Part shown: positions 22,561 to 34,019 of the stretch, one piece after another
Numbering within the stretch: the stretch's first letter is position 1
Layout: each line of letters begins with the position of its first letter
From: Coenobita brevimanus
Lineage: Eukaryota; Arthropoda; Malacostraca; Decapoda; Coenobitidae
Length of the DNA: 64,000 bases
Direction of reading: 5' to 3'
Assembly: GCA_032717465.1 (NCBI GenBank)
Contig: CM064665.1
Location: 26,067,511 to 26,131,510, forward strand
Program-made: the position numbers and the translations under genes
Notes under the pieces: generated by a model
The model's database searches: none
Told to the model about the DNA's origin: nothing
What the model saw: only the letters and a program-made list of their open reading frames with translations

Positions 22561-22779
22561 ATGTTTTGTCAATAACTCAAAGGCTTCCTCCGGTGCCGAA
22601 TGGAAACGCTTAGTAACACATACGTAATCAATCCAGTATTACACCCAATGCTCAGATTACGTCCTACCTCATCGGAAGCCAGAGCAAGAAGGATTTGAAT
22701 TTTCTACCCAGAAAATACTGAAGACTGCGCTTCAAACTGATTGGTACAATAAAATCACGTGACATAAAGTATGCCTATG

Positions 22780-23205
22780 AGTGGGTGAAACAAACCTAGC
22801 AGACACATGCGCAGTCAACAGAGGGATAAACATACATATGAACGCATGCATTTTTTACATGGACTGTCTGAGTGAACATCCAAGGCATGGTTTTTAGGGA
22901 AATATTAATTAAATTCATTATCTCTGTATATATCGATTTCAGAATGGGGTTATGGGGGTTCATTAGCATTCTTATGTAATATACTATGCGTTTATGGTGG
23001 TAATATCCTGGAACTGAATACTAGCAACTCGTAAAATAATACTGTAAGTTTATAACATCATCAGTAGCTGTGGTAATCCAGGAATAATAAGTAATCTGTG
23101 AAACACTCAATAGAAAATATGGGAAGGCCGCGCCCGTTTGGTGAAGAATTAATCAGTTCTGTATACATTTCTAATTTAGCACATCAGACATGGATAACAT
23201 AGTAA
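22780..23205 (-). repeat. Dispersed repeat, inverted relative of 36150-36530
   Basis: Short shared blocks are cttactggtggtgtatatcc (inverted at about 36152-36175) and agctgtggtaatccagg (inverted at about 36500-36520), in the order expected for diverged inverted copies. Class unknown. The interval 23206-23480 is otherwise unassigned. Confidence 0.4.
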
Positions 23206-23479
23206 CTTACTGGTGGTGTATATCCTTGAATGACGCAGTGAACACCCTCCACACGATCGTCCTGACGGGGAAATGATTAAGTACACCACACCAAGGATTA
23301 CGGACAGATGTATTCGCCCAGCAGTGCTTTTGAATCAGTTCAGTTCAGTTGATAGGTGAGGAGTATTGCCTTTTCATCGGCACTCCTCTTGTCATTTCAT
23401 TTTTTCAGCGGACGCCACGACAATGACAACAATCAAGTCACCGATGCTGACTTCGCCATCTTTCCACTCCATTTGTCGC

Positions 23480-23481
<2 letters not shown>

Positions 23482-23515
<34 letters not shown>
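23482..23515. repeat. Poly(T) run, 34 nt
   Basis: An uninterrupted T-run, which would be the poly(A) tail of a minus-strand retroposon. No recognisable element body follows to the right. The interval 23516-24045 is unassigned except for a (CAT)n run at 23874-23890. Confidence 0.9.
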
Positions 23516-23518
<3 letters not shown>

Positions 23519-24041
23519 CGGAACCTGGCAAAGTTACATATATTCCTAAGTGCCCTGTTGATATTTTTGAAAGTAGCTATACTTTAAAATATGAAGATTT
23601 AAAGTGCTCTTAAGTACTAGGTCTCCCTAAAGTAATAACTGTTCAGAAAGACGGCGGCCATATTGCTTCATAGTTTGAATGTTGCCCTTTAGTTAGGACG
23701 TATCAATGATGTGTCTGTGTACACATCACTCAGCTCTATAAAATGGAGCGCTACCCCTGCAGCGAGCGTGTGACTTTATGGACAACATATTGAAACACCC
23801 TCATTAGTCGCCTCCACCATGGTAATCTTAGCTTTCTCTGTTTCCCTGCTGCATCTACAGTATGTACTATACATCATCATCATCATCATCCAGACCTCCT
23901 TTCCCACTCTAGGGCAGGGTGAGGAATAGTAATGCTTCCATTCACTCATCATTCAGGCTCACGGACTCCTGGCTCTATCAGAGAGGCCAAAAAACTTTCA
24001 CTACGTTCTGTAGCTTCACATATACCTACCTGTACCATAAT

Positions 24042-24046
<5 letters not shown>

Positions 24047-24097
<51 letters not shown>
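24047..24097. repeat. (TA)n microsatellite
   Basis: About 50 bp of pure TA repeat separate AT-rich DNA from the GC-rich island that follows. Confidence 0.95.
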
Positions 24098-24100
<3 letters not shown>

Positions 24101-25560
24101 TGAAATGACGACAACAGAAGGCATCACCACACCTCCAGGAGGTGACAACGGAGGGGTAGACAGAGCACGCGGAACATCCGTCCCAAATAGCCGCGCTCCC
24201 CTATTCCCCGGAATGCACCCGGCACGAACACCTCAGTCCAGGTGCATTACCCTTTCACCGACCCAGCCTGCGTCAGGATCGGGGTGGAGCTAGAAGCATA
24301 GCTCCAGGCAGCACCCCAGTGATGGCCGGTAGCCGCACACTCAAAGCAACGGCCTGTAGCTGTGTCCCTGCAACGGCTTGTAGCTGTGCAACAGCGGCGG
24401 CTGGTAGCCGCGCCCTAAAGAGACAGCCAGCAGCCGCTCATAGAGCTGCCCCCCCCTCCTGCAGAACCTGTGACAGCCGGTTGCCACACGCGGGGAGAGA
24501 ACGGTATTCCCTCTCTCCTGCAGTTGCCTCAAGGGGCCCGACACCAGTGACGGCCAGCAGCCGCACCAGTAGGCAAGGGACAGCCTGTAGCCACCTTTCG
24601 CCTGCACGTCGCCCCTCATACGGGACTTTGATGACGACTGGTAGCCGCGCCCTCAGGCAGATGACGACCGGCAGCTGCACTTCGTTTGCGGTCCCATCAG
24701 GGAGTCAGGCCCCATTGACAGCCAGTGGCCACACCGATGGGAAAGGGACGGCCTGTAGCCACCCTCCTCCCATTGCTCAAGGGACCTTGGCAACGGCTGG
24801 TAGCTGCACCAGGGAGGGGCACCTCAAAAGCCCCTCGCCCCCTTCAACTTCATTATATACCTGAGGGAGACCCCTGTTTGAGCCGCCCCTCTGGTGGCAG
24901 AGCAAGTCCCACCCTCAGCTCCCCCGACCAAGGCAGCCTCCAGGAAGAGCACCTTCCCATCCAGGACTGGTGGAGAGGACCCATCTTGACCCCGGGGTTA
25001 TACTCCATCCAGCTGGCACCAGAGGGAGACCAACGCCTGTGGGACTCCTGCCCCCCGCAATGCAGCAGCCGCACCCTGACGGCGAAGCAGCGGAAATGAG
25101 ACCGCAGCTGATGGGTCCTCCACGCTCCCCCTAGCATCCTGGGGCGTAACCTCTCCAGTCTGGAGGAGGAGCAGTGCCCTTTCCGCGCTGGGCGCCTGCA
25201 GGAGCGTTTTCAGAGAATCTTCGGTCCCAGTCCCAAGGGCCAGACCCTTGTACCAAGCCCCTCCAGTACAGGGCCCATCAACACGCCTGACCACAGCCCA
25301 TCCCGGAGGACGACGCCCCCATGGATAGTCCCGTGGCCCCTCGACTAGAGGACACCTGAGGGGACGCAGCTGACGCTGGGCCACCATCCGTGAGCCTCTG
25401 GCCCTCCCCCTTGGTTGGCCCGCTCCCCTGCCACATATCCCCATAGTGACTGTAATTTTCCTGCCCGCGAGTGAAAGTGAAAGTGACTGCACGAGTGTAA
25501 AGTACAGTGACAGTGTCTGAGCAGCCGAACTGTAATGGAAAGTGATGAGAGACACCATCA
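24098..25560. other. GC-rich island of unknown nature
   Basis: Composition changes abruptly at the (TA)n block from AT-rich to strongly GC-rich and reverts near 25560. Between 24320 and 24800 a loose motif (ggc(t/c)(g/t)gtagc(c/t)g) recurs roughly ten times at irregular spacing. Open frames exist on both strands (plus 24319-24864; minus 24998-25558), but the products are low-complexity and I recognise no domain. The stretch gagtgaaagtgaaagtgact at about 25470 is also distinctive. It could be a retroelement leader or gag region, an imported segment, or a CpG-rich promoter with first exon. Confidence 0.4.
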
Positions 25561-25855
25561 GTGCACAACGCGGGACAGATATAGAAATATAAAAAAAAAT
25601 CAGCAGCCTTAGAACAAAGTATAGTCACATCTTCCCTTAAGTGCAGTGTCCGTCTGTCTGTCGGTATCCTGCGAGATACCTAAAACTTATAAGCTCTTGT
25701 CCATTCCAGTTGCTTGCCTTTGGACAGAACCTAGTTTCCTGTATCTAGAATTTGGTAATATACGTGTAAGGTTGTTGCCCTGTGTTTTTATGCCCTGTTC
25801 CTCTCACACTTTGTCTAAGCTTCGGTCTAGAAAGGGAACCCAGCTATATAGACTA

Positions 25856-28325
25856 GTACATCTGTGCTGGTAAGGGGTTGGCAATAGCCAACACCTACTT
25901 TCGTCATAAGATGATCCACCGGTATACATGGAGAGTAATGAGGAGGATGGATGGTGAACTTGTTGAACGAAAGGCAATGATAGACTACGTGTGTGTGGAT
26001 GAGCGAATGAGAAGACAAGTGTTGGATGCAAGGGTGTGGAGAGGGTGGGGGAATGGAGTCTCGGACCATCACTTAGTGATGGCCAAGGTAGAACTGCAAA
26101 GAAAGTGGTTGAGGAGGCGAAGGGGAAGACAGGAGGAAGCAGCTCCTGTGAGAAGAGTGGAGAAATTGCAAGATAGTGAGAAGAGGACAGAGTATAAGAC
26201 CATAGTGGAAGAAAGATTGGGAAGGTATGAGCTAGAGCAGATGGAAGGGGTGGAAGACGTATGTAAGATATTCACGGAAGAGATAAGCGCAGCGTTTGAG
26301 GCGGTTTGTGGAGTGAGGAGGAGATGCAAGGGACAGCATGGTGGAATGATGAGGTGAAACGAGCTGTGGAACAAAAGAAGAAGGCATATGGTGAATGGTT
26401 GGCGAGTAGAGGTAGGGGAGAAGATAAGAGAGAGAAGAGAGAGGTATATGTGAGCAGGAGAAGGGAGGTTAAGAGACTGGTGAAGGAGAGTAAGAAGAAA
26501 GTGGATGAAGAGTTTGGGAGGAATTTGAGTGTGAAATGGAGGGAGAGTAAGAAATTGTTTTGGAAGGAGGTAAAGAAAGTAAGGCAGTGTGAAAGGGGAA
26601 ATAGTAGGGGAGTGAAAGATAGGAATAATAGATTGTTGGTGGAGAAGAGAGAGAAATTGAGGAGATGGAAGGAGCACTTTGAGGATTTGTTGAATGTAGA
26701 GAGTGAGAGCAGTGTGAGTATAAGTGGTTGGGGAATGGCTGGGAGAAGAAGAGATGGGAGGAGGGAGGAAGAGATCAGTAGGTCGGAAGTAGTGGAAGCG
26801 ATGAAGAAGATTAAGCTGGGAAAGGCCCCAGGAATTGATGGAGTGTGTGGTGAAATGCTTAGGTATGGGGGTGAGATTGTTGTGGAGTGGATATGGAAGT
26901 TGTGTAGATTGGCTTGGGAAGAGGGAAGGGTTCCAGAGGACTGGAAATCAGGTATAATTGTTCCTCTGTACAAAGGAAAAGGGGAGAGAGAAGTATGTGG
27001 TAACCATAGGGGTATTTGCCTTCTTAGTGTGACTGGTAAAATATATGGTAGAATACTCATTGATAGGGTTAGGCATATGACAGAGGAGCTAGTTGGAGAA
27101 GAACAAGGGGGATTTAGGAAGGGAAAATGGTGTGTAGATCAGATATTTGTTCTAAGATGTTTAGTGGAGAAGTATCTAGAGAAGGGAAGGAAAGTGTACG
27201 CTGCCTTCATGGACTTGGAGAAAGCTTATGACAGAATAGATAGGAAAGGTATGTGGAAGGTATTAAGAATATATGGAGTGGAGGGGAAATTGTTGAGTGC
27301 TGTGAAGAGTATGTACGAGGGAGCTAGGGCTACGGTGCGAGTGGATGGTGAGCTGAGTGAGTTCTTTGATCTCAATGTGGGACTGAAACAGGGGTGTGTA
27401 ATGTCCCCATGGCTGTTTAATATATATATGGATGGGGTCGTAAAGGAGGTACAAGGTAGGGCAGTGGATGTGGGGGTGGCCCTAATGAATGAGGGTGAGA
27501 TTTGGAAGCTTCCGGTGTTGCTGTTTGCTGATGATTCAGTATTGTTGAGTGAAGATGAATGGGAGTTGCAAGGTTTGGTGAATGAATTTGGGACAGTGTG
27601 TAGGAGGAGGAAGCTGAAAGTTAATGTAAACAAAAGTCAAGTTATGGTGTTTGAGAGGAATGAAGTCACAGAGTGTGCAGTGAGGTTGGATGGTGAGGAT
27701 ATGGAGAATGTGAGTGCATTCAAGTACTTGGGTAGTGTGATGAGTAAGGATGGAACTTTGGGGGATGAAGTACGTGAAAAGGTACAGCAGGGAAGGAAGG
27801 TTGTTGGCACACTGAAAGCAGTGATGAGAAATAGGGAGGTGAGTATGGAAGTTAAGAAGTCACTGCATGATGGTATTGTGATCCCTACCCTGACGTATGG
27901 AAGCGAGGCGTGGACCTTGCAAGAGGGGAACAAGTCAAGAGTGAGAGCAGTGGAAATGAGTTACTTGAGAGGAGCATGTGGAGTGACATGGAGGGACAGG
28001 TTGACGAATGAAGAAGTGAAGTAACGTTGTGGGGTAGATGTGGATGTGGTTGAAAAGATTAGTAGAAATACACTGAGGTGGTTTGGACATGTGGAGAGGA
28101 TGGAGAATGAAAGACTGACTAAGAGGGTGTATGTAGGTGAGGTGGAGGGAGAGGGAGGGGTAGACCGAGGATGAGGTGGAGGGATGGAGTTGAGAGGTAT
28201 ATGAGGGAGGGGGGGGTGAGTTGGGGGGAGGGGAGTCAAATGGTGGGTGACAGTGACTTGGAGGCGTTTTGTCTGCGGCCACCCTTTGCGGGATTAGGGC
28301 GTCGGGCTATAGATAGATAGATAGA
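25856..28325 (+). mobile_element. RTE-like LINE, longest copy (subfamily B)
   Basis: The copy runs from the C-terminal part of the endonuclease to a (GATA)n tail. Homology to the minus-strand copy starts at about 25856 (acatctgtgctggtaagggg). The 3' end reads gggcgtcgggct followed by atagatagatag at 28309-28325. A single endonuclease-RT frame, an arginine/glycine-rich C terminus and a simple-repeat tail suit the RTE clade. The clade call is an inference. Confidence 0.9.
25878..28024 (+). pseudogene. LINE endonuclease/reverse transcriptase, broken by a 10-bp deletion and a stop
   Basis: The first frame (25878-26357) carries the end of an APE-type endonuclease, including NTYFRHK, IDYVCVDERM and the catalytic SDHHLV. 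A 10-bp deletion near 26328, relative to the copy at 51270-51300, moves the protein to the frame of 26306-28024. That frame has 572 codons and holds RT motifs: GKAPGIDG (about 172), motif A AFMDLEKAYD with D303, motif B GLKQGCVMSPWLFN, and motif C FADD at 407-410 (27524). Then come LGSVMSKDG and the LRGACGVTW tail. TAA at 28022 replaces the GAA of sister copies. The remaining C-terminal domain (RWFGHVERMEN) follows in decayed form. Confidence 0.9.
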
Positions 28326-28650
28326 CAATTTTCGGAAGAGATTTTAAGCTGAATGAGGCATTTTTGGGGAAAAGCAAGCAACTTACTTTTTCCTATGGAT
28401 TTTGAGGTGCTGAATACGACCAGGGGTGTTGCTAAGCGATATTTTGCCATTTAAGGGGTCAAATTAAAGGTCAAAGGTTATTTGGTGACTTGCGGGGTTT
28501 CCCGTTATATTGAGATAAGGCACTGCTAAAGTCAACATAACTCCTTCAATAATGCAGGTACCATAAGTCAGCTGAGTCTCATATTGTAGCTAAGGAAATT
28601 CTATATTAGGTGACATTATCATTTTATGATTTTTTTCCCCATGATATTGG

Positions 28651-28903
28651 TCTATCTATCTATCTATCTATAGCCCGACGCCCTAATCCCGCAAAGGGTG
28701 GCCGCAGACAAAACGCCTCCAAGTCACTCTGTCACCCACCATTTGACTCCCCTCCCCCCAACTCACCCCCCCCCCTCCCTCATATACCTCTCAACTCCAT
28801 CCCTCCACCTCATCCTCGGTCTACCCCTCCCTCTCCCTCCCTCCACCTCACCTACATACACCCTCTTAGTCAGTCTTTCATTCTCCATTCTCTCCACATG
28901 TCC
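28651..28903 (-). mobile_element. RTE-like LINE, 3'-end fragment (subfamily B), inverted
   Basis: It starts with (TATC)n and tagcccgacgccctaatccc and covers the last ~250 bp of the LINE in reverse. It faces the 3' end of the large copy, with 325 bp of unassigned DNA (28326-28650) between them. Confidence 0.9.
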
Positions 28904-29844
28904 ACATGGTACTTTAGGTAAAAACTTGTGTCAACTCGAACCTTAAATTTAGTCTCTATTTTATTTTGATCTCCACTAACTAAAAAAACTGTCACTATAA
29001 TGTCTTTCTCCTAGATTCATTTGAAAGACTAATGTTCTGGGTAGTTTTTGCCAAAAAGGAATTGATGATCTCTCATATAGGGTCTGAGGTACAGAGGGTC
29101 ATAATTGAGCCGTTTTCTGTACTTTAAAAAAATGACAGCATTTTTTTTATATCTGTATGTTATCCTCTGGTTATCATTGTTGAAGGGAATGGAGCAAAGA
29201 AGGTGGTTTTCCAAATGGTTCTTGGGTCCATGAAACAAGTAAGGAGCTAAATTATCACATTACATTTGGTTCTTGACCTCTGTCCAAACTCCCCCCTTTT
29301 ACCCCACCCTCACCCACACCCGGTTGACATCTGGAACCCCACTTTGGCTGTACAGCATCGTTCGTTGGTGGATGCCGGGTTTCTCCTTTCTAACGGCACC
29401 CCTTTGCTGCTTTCTTCTCGTCAACTGGCAGATGCGGTCATGCAATTTTTGTCACTTGTTTTGTGGAAGGTCGGCATCCACAACATGGTCCTCCACGCCC
29501 ACTCGCGCCTGTATACACTGGTGACGTCTGTCGCTTTGAATTACTTCCTAAGTCCTGCTTCTCTTCTTGCTCCTTTTCCTCTTTTGTGTTCCTGCCTTCA
29601 CGTCTGTCGCCTCACATTGTCGTCTTGTAAGGTTGCTCTTGTGTGTCGTCCAACATTGTGCTGAGGTGAAGGTGGCATCGAGGTGAAGGGGCGTGCAGTG
29701 AAGGACCCTCCCACCCGCTCACATTTTCACCCAATGTTGGGTCAGTTTGAGGCTGAGGTGAGGCGCCTTCAACCCACTCCACCTCCACCAGTCCCAGACC
29801 TCCAAACACCTGCCATAAGAGAAGTAACTATTTCCTTCACTGTG

Positions 29845-30279
29845 GGACACTGTGGAGTCCATTATAGGACACTGTGGAGTCCATTATAGGACACTATGGA
29901 GTCCATTATAGGACACTGGAGTCCATTATAGGACACTGTGGAGTCCATTATAGGACACTATGGAGTCCATTATAGGACACTGTGGAGTCCATTATAGGAC
30001 ACTATGGAGTCCATTATAGGACACTGTGGAGTCCATTATAGGACACTATGGAGTCCATTATAGGACACTGTGGAGTCCATTATAGGACACTATGGAGTCC
30101 ATTATAGGACACTATGGAGTCCATTATAGGACACTATGGAGTCCATTATAGGACACTGTGGAGTCCATTATAGGACACTGTGGAGTCCATTATAGGACAC
30201 TATGGAGTCCATTATAGGACACTATGGAGTCCATTATAGGACACTATGGAGTCCATTATAGGACACTATGGAGTCCATT
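29845..30279 (+). repeat. 22-bp minisatellite, about 20 copies
   Basis: The unit is ggacact(a/g)tggagtccatta plus ta. Two variants (ctatgg and ctgtgg) alternate irregularly, and one unit is 20 bp through loss of tg. The last unit changes to atggagtccatttt and so provides the ATG of the frame at 30268. The interval 28904-29844 is otherwise unassigned; a 132-codon frame at 29266-29664 is unrecognised. Confidence 0.95.
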
Positions 30280-33200
30280 TTGAACCTGAAGCGGCAACCA
30301 GAGATGTCCCTTAACCGGTGCATAATCTGTCAAGACTCATCACGAAAATGGCCTCTTAGTGAAGCGACATCAGTGGGTCTAGAAGCACTGAAACAAGCCA
30401 CAGAACAGAGAAGAAAATTGAGGGACTGTGAATTCAGAGATGCTAGACTGACCACCATATTCAATAGTTCATCTGAAGTACCGAAGCTACAGTACCATAG
30501 ACTGACACGTTAAGCAAATTACACACATAAAAAGAAGATAGATGCAAAATGCAAGAGAGAAGAGTTGGTCCTGCAAAGCGCTACTGCTTCATCTCACAAA
30601 AAGGAGGGTCCACCTTTGCTGCGTCGTTGTACAACAAGACTGAACTGGAAATTGTATTTATTCTGTCAGGACTCGAGAAGCCAGGAAAAAACTAGCAGTA
30701 TCAGTACTTCTAATATGAGTCAAAATATTTTGGCCAGGGCCAAATATGTGCATCGTGTATATGTGCGCATTGCAACTACAAATGATTCGATAGCCGCAGA
30801 AGGATGTTAGCAGCCAACTTGTCTGAAACGATTCTTCCGAGAACCTGAAAAATCACAAACACAACAGCAAGTCCTCAGACATTGCTCTTACATGGTTAGT
30901 GCAAGCGCTACGTAATCATGTTAATAATGGGCATATATTAGAGTTGTCAGAGGTATTCAACCGATATGAGGACCTTGCAAAGGAGGCTCAGGTTCTTATC
31001 CCAGCTTCCTATTTCAGTAGGTCTACAACTTTCAAGGAAACTGTCAGAGTTCACAAGGAGTTCATATGAATTTGTGGTATTACGTAGTGCCACCCCTTCG
31101 GAAAGACCTACACTTCTCATCTCAAGGAACCTTTACCATGTGCCTGTAGCAGACGTACTCGACAAGGGAGAAAATGAAGATGAAATACGCGTTTATCAGA
31201 GTGAAGATGCTGAGTTTCGTTCTTTGGCACATGTTGCGCTAAAACTTCGAGGAGACATTATGTCACATCCAGGTTTCATAGGCGTCAATGTTCATGAAGA
31301 AGCTGCAGGAGCCTCTGTACCTCCAAGTGCACTCTTAGCCTTCTGTTTGGTGGTCAGTCACATCTTGATAAGGAGTTTCAAGAATGACCAAAGTGATCTT
31401 GACACAGAAAATATCGCATACTGAATATTGGACAGGATCCAGTTTATGGTGTCTGCGGAGAAAAAAAGGCACCACCAAAGCATGTTGGGCTAGGTCTTAC
31501 CTTACAACATGAAGCCACTAGGTCTAGGCAATTTGTCGAGTTATTTGAGAGTGCTGGTCACATAATAAGCTATCGCCATGTACGTACTTCAGATAGACAC
31601 AGGTATGGCAGAGGCTACCTTGCATAGCATGGATGTTGGTACTGGTTCTATTGTGCCAGCTAATTTGTGTAGTGGTAGATTCTTTCATTTCTCTGCTGAT
31701 AACATTGACATAAATGATAATACGTTGGATGGGAAGAATACTGTCATGCTACACAGATGGCTGCCTGGCAACGAGGTCCAGAAAAGTGCAACATCCTTGA
31801 AAATGTTGAGCCCTCCAACAAAACTAAACTTAAGGTGCCAGATGCCATGGAGAAAATATGCGAAGTGGAATTCAAGAAGGGTATGGTTGACCCAGAATTC
31901 GGAGATGTCAAAAGTGAATGGTTTACAAATACACCTGAGCCAAGATCTCTCAACCATTCTGTAGTCGACATGGCTTTTTGTTCTCCCATCAGGATGCAGA
32001 GCAGAAGCCATCATGGACTACATTTAATCAGGCACATAGTCAGGTTGATCCATCAAAATCATCTTCAGGATACATGCCTATTACTCAAGCACCAGCACAT
32101 GAAATTTCCACACTAAACACAGTCGTTGACAGAGCTGCACATGTCGCCAAACTATTGGGTAACAATTATGTTGTTCTTACTGTTGACCAAGCATTATTTC
32201 CACAGTTGATGGAACTAAAGTGGAATGTACCAAAATACAAGAATATCCTTATTCCTCGGCTGGGTGGTCTTCACAGTGGCCTGAACTTCCTCAAAGTTAT
32301 AGGCCAGCACATGAAAGACAGTGGACTGGCACTGGTCTGGGAAGAAAGTGGCTTGCTAGGCCCAAACTCTGCAGAGAAGGTGATGGAAGGGAAATCGTAT
32401 GCCAAGGGTATCCGAGCTCACAAAGTGACTTGGCAGGGTCTTTGGAGGATCTTGATTCCACAGTTTGAAAGTTTCTTGGAAGGAAAAGATTACACAGTGA
32501 GGCAACGATTGTCAGAATCAGCCAAGGACAATTACGAGGAAATGATGAGCATTCTTAGTTCAGAGAGGTTTCGTTGTCCTATCGCGGCTTTCTTGGAATC
32601 ACGAGATAAGGAGCCGAATTTTCAGTTTTGGATGCAGTATCTCAACATGGTATCGCTCCTGCTCCAGTTTGCCCAAGCTCTGCGTGAAGGTTCATGGGAA
32701 GGCCATCTAGAAGCATTCCGAGCCATGCTGCCTTTCATTTTTAGGTACAGCCACACCAACTATGCACGCTGGGGCACAGTCTACCTTTCAGAAATTAACC
32801 ACATTCCCCACGAAGTGAAGCATGAATTTCAGCAAAGAAACTTTGTTGTGCAGGGTTAATTCTGACAAACTCTTCAATCAGGTGGATGCTGACCACAGTC
32901 TTGAATGGCTGAATGGGGTTGGAAAGAAGGCAGGTGGCATCATTGGGATAACAAAGACTACCTCTGCTCTCAGTCGTTGGGCTCTATCTTACAATCTACG
33001 AGCATGCATTGCAGCACAGACTAGAGAAATGTTCAGCATTGGCATTGATGATGAAATAACTCCAAATGAAGGTACTCCAGGAAGGGTGAAGCGTGATAAC
33101 CTAGATGAGAATAACATCCTGGAAGTTCTAGTTAGATTCAAGGTTTTTGAAAGTGTAGCATCATCGACTCAGCTTATGAACATTGCCACCAAAGACGTTG

Positions 33201-34018
33201 TGACACCAGAAATTCAGGAATCGCTCTTAAAAGCAGTGGATTTGGGACAGGCACTGTTAGATGACTTTGTTAAGAAACGACTTGTCAACAAGGAAGTGAG
33301 CCTAAGAGATAGATTACAAAAAAAACAAAAGTATTAACTTTTGGTTCATTGTACGAAGTCAGAACCGAGTGAGGACAGGGGAAGACAACTGTGATCAAAG
33401 CAAATAGGTAGATTTTCCAGCGATTGATTATTGCATACCAGGCAGGGAGACCAGTTGATTTGGATAATATTCTAAGCCATGAACTAACGGAAGTTCCCAT
33501 CAGTATTGCTGAAGCTGATGGTTCACTGAGATCTGGGACGAAGTCAGTTCTTGTAGATGTTCTGACTCAGGATGTGATACGCCCACCTAATCTTGAACTA
33601 CCGGATAGTGAGAGCTTATGTCTTGTCATAGATGGCCAGGCAACTGTTGCCTCCTTCGGCATACCTAGCTGGGCAAAGACATTTGCAGATTATGCTGATA
33701 GGATTGTTGGACACATTTTGAAACTTGGCGAACAGTTTGACCGCACTGATGTTGCGTTTGGCCAGTACAGGGACTCTGGCACATCAATAAAAGAAGGAAC
33801 GAGAGAAAGACGAATGAAAACTTCACATCCTATTCGACGTTTGATAGAAAACCGAGAGGTTCCATTACCATCCAAGTGGACTGATTTCCTGGCACTGTCC
33901 GACAACAAGAAGGATCTGTCTGCCTTTTTGTCAGATGAGCTAATTTCATCAGCTCCACCAGAAAAGCTCATGGTTGTTGCTGGTGGATTGGGGTTAGTGG
34001 TGAAAACAAATGACCCTC
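30268..34018 (+). pseudogene. Decayed copy of a multi-copy metazoan gene family of unknown function (N-terminal and central parts)
   Basis: The order of conserved blocks matches a protein type I recognise from many invertebrate genomes but cannot name. They are an N-terminal zinc-binding CIICQ...LSEAT segment (30310-30510), RIATTNDSIAAEG near 30765, and a KHVGLGLTLQHEATRS block (31477-31520). Further on are FSADNIDINDNTLDGKNT (31690-31740), LGGLHSGLNFLKVIGQHMKD (about 32260), NYARWGTVYLSEINH (about 32757), GGIIGITKTTSALSRWAL (about 32935), AGRPVDLDNILSHEL (about 33440), LVIDGQATVASFG and FLALSDNKKDLSAFLSDEL. At least seven frame changes or stops interrupt it. It is cut off at about 34018 by a LINE. 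The expected C-terminal part is missing here, but a related C-terminal piece lies at 56660-57097. Confidence 0.7.
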
Positions 34019-34019
34019 A

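Larger units (their letters stand above)
21028..22762. repeat. 1.7-kb imperfect palindrome (long inverted repeat)
   Basis: The left arm opens gtcatgtgatggtattctac and the right arm, inverted, opens gtcacgtgattttattgtac. The arms stay collinear through aaaattcaaatccttct, a Merlin-like coding segment, ggaccatcgtatctctaagg versus the inverted ggaccatcatatctctaagg (21413 and 22356), TTAGG-like tracts, and gtgcagtatatttttctggt units. Divergence is moderate with length differences between arms. Confidence 0.75.

Noticed and set aside
24319..24864. Protein-coding gene in the GC-rich island
   Set aside because: The product is Thr/Ala/Ser/Cys low-complexity generated by the recurring DNA motif; an equally long minus-strand frame exists close by.
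26069..27060. Long open frames antisense to the LINE RT (also at 51043-52020)
   Set aside because: They mirror the purine-rich coding strand (Leu/Ser/Pro-rich shadows), and their conservation is explained by the sense RT.
29845..30279. CRISPR-like array
   Set aside because: The units are contiguous 22-bp repeats with no spacers, in a eukaryotic context; it is a minisatellite.
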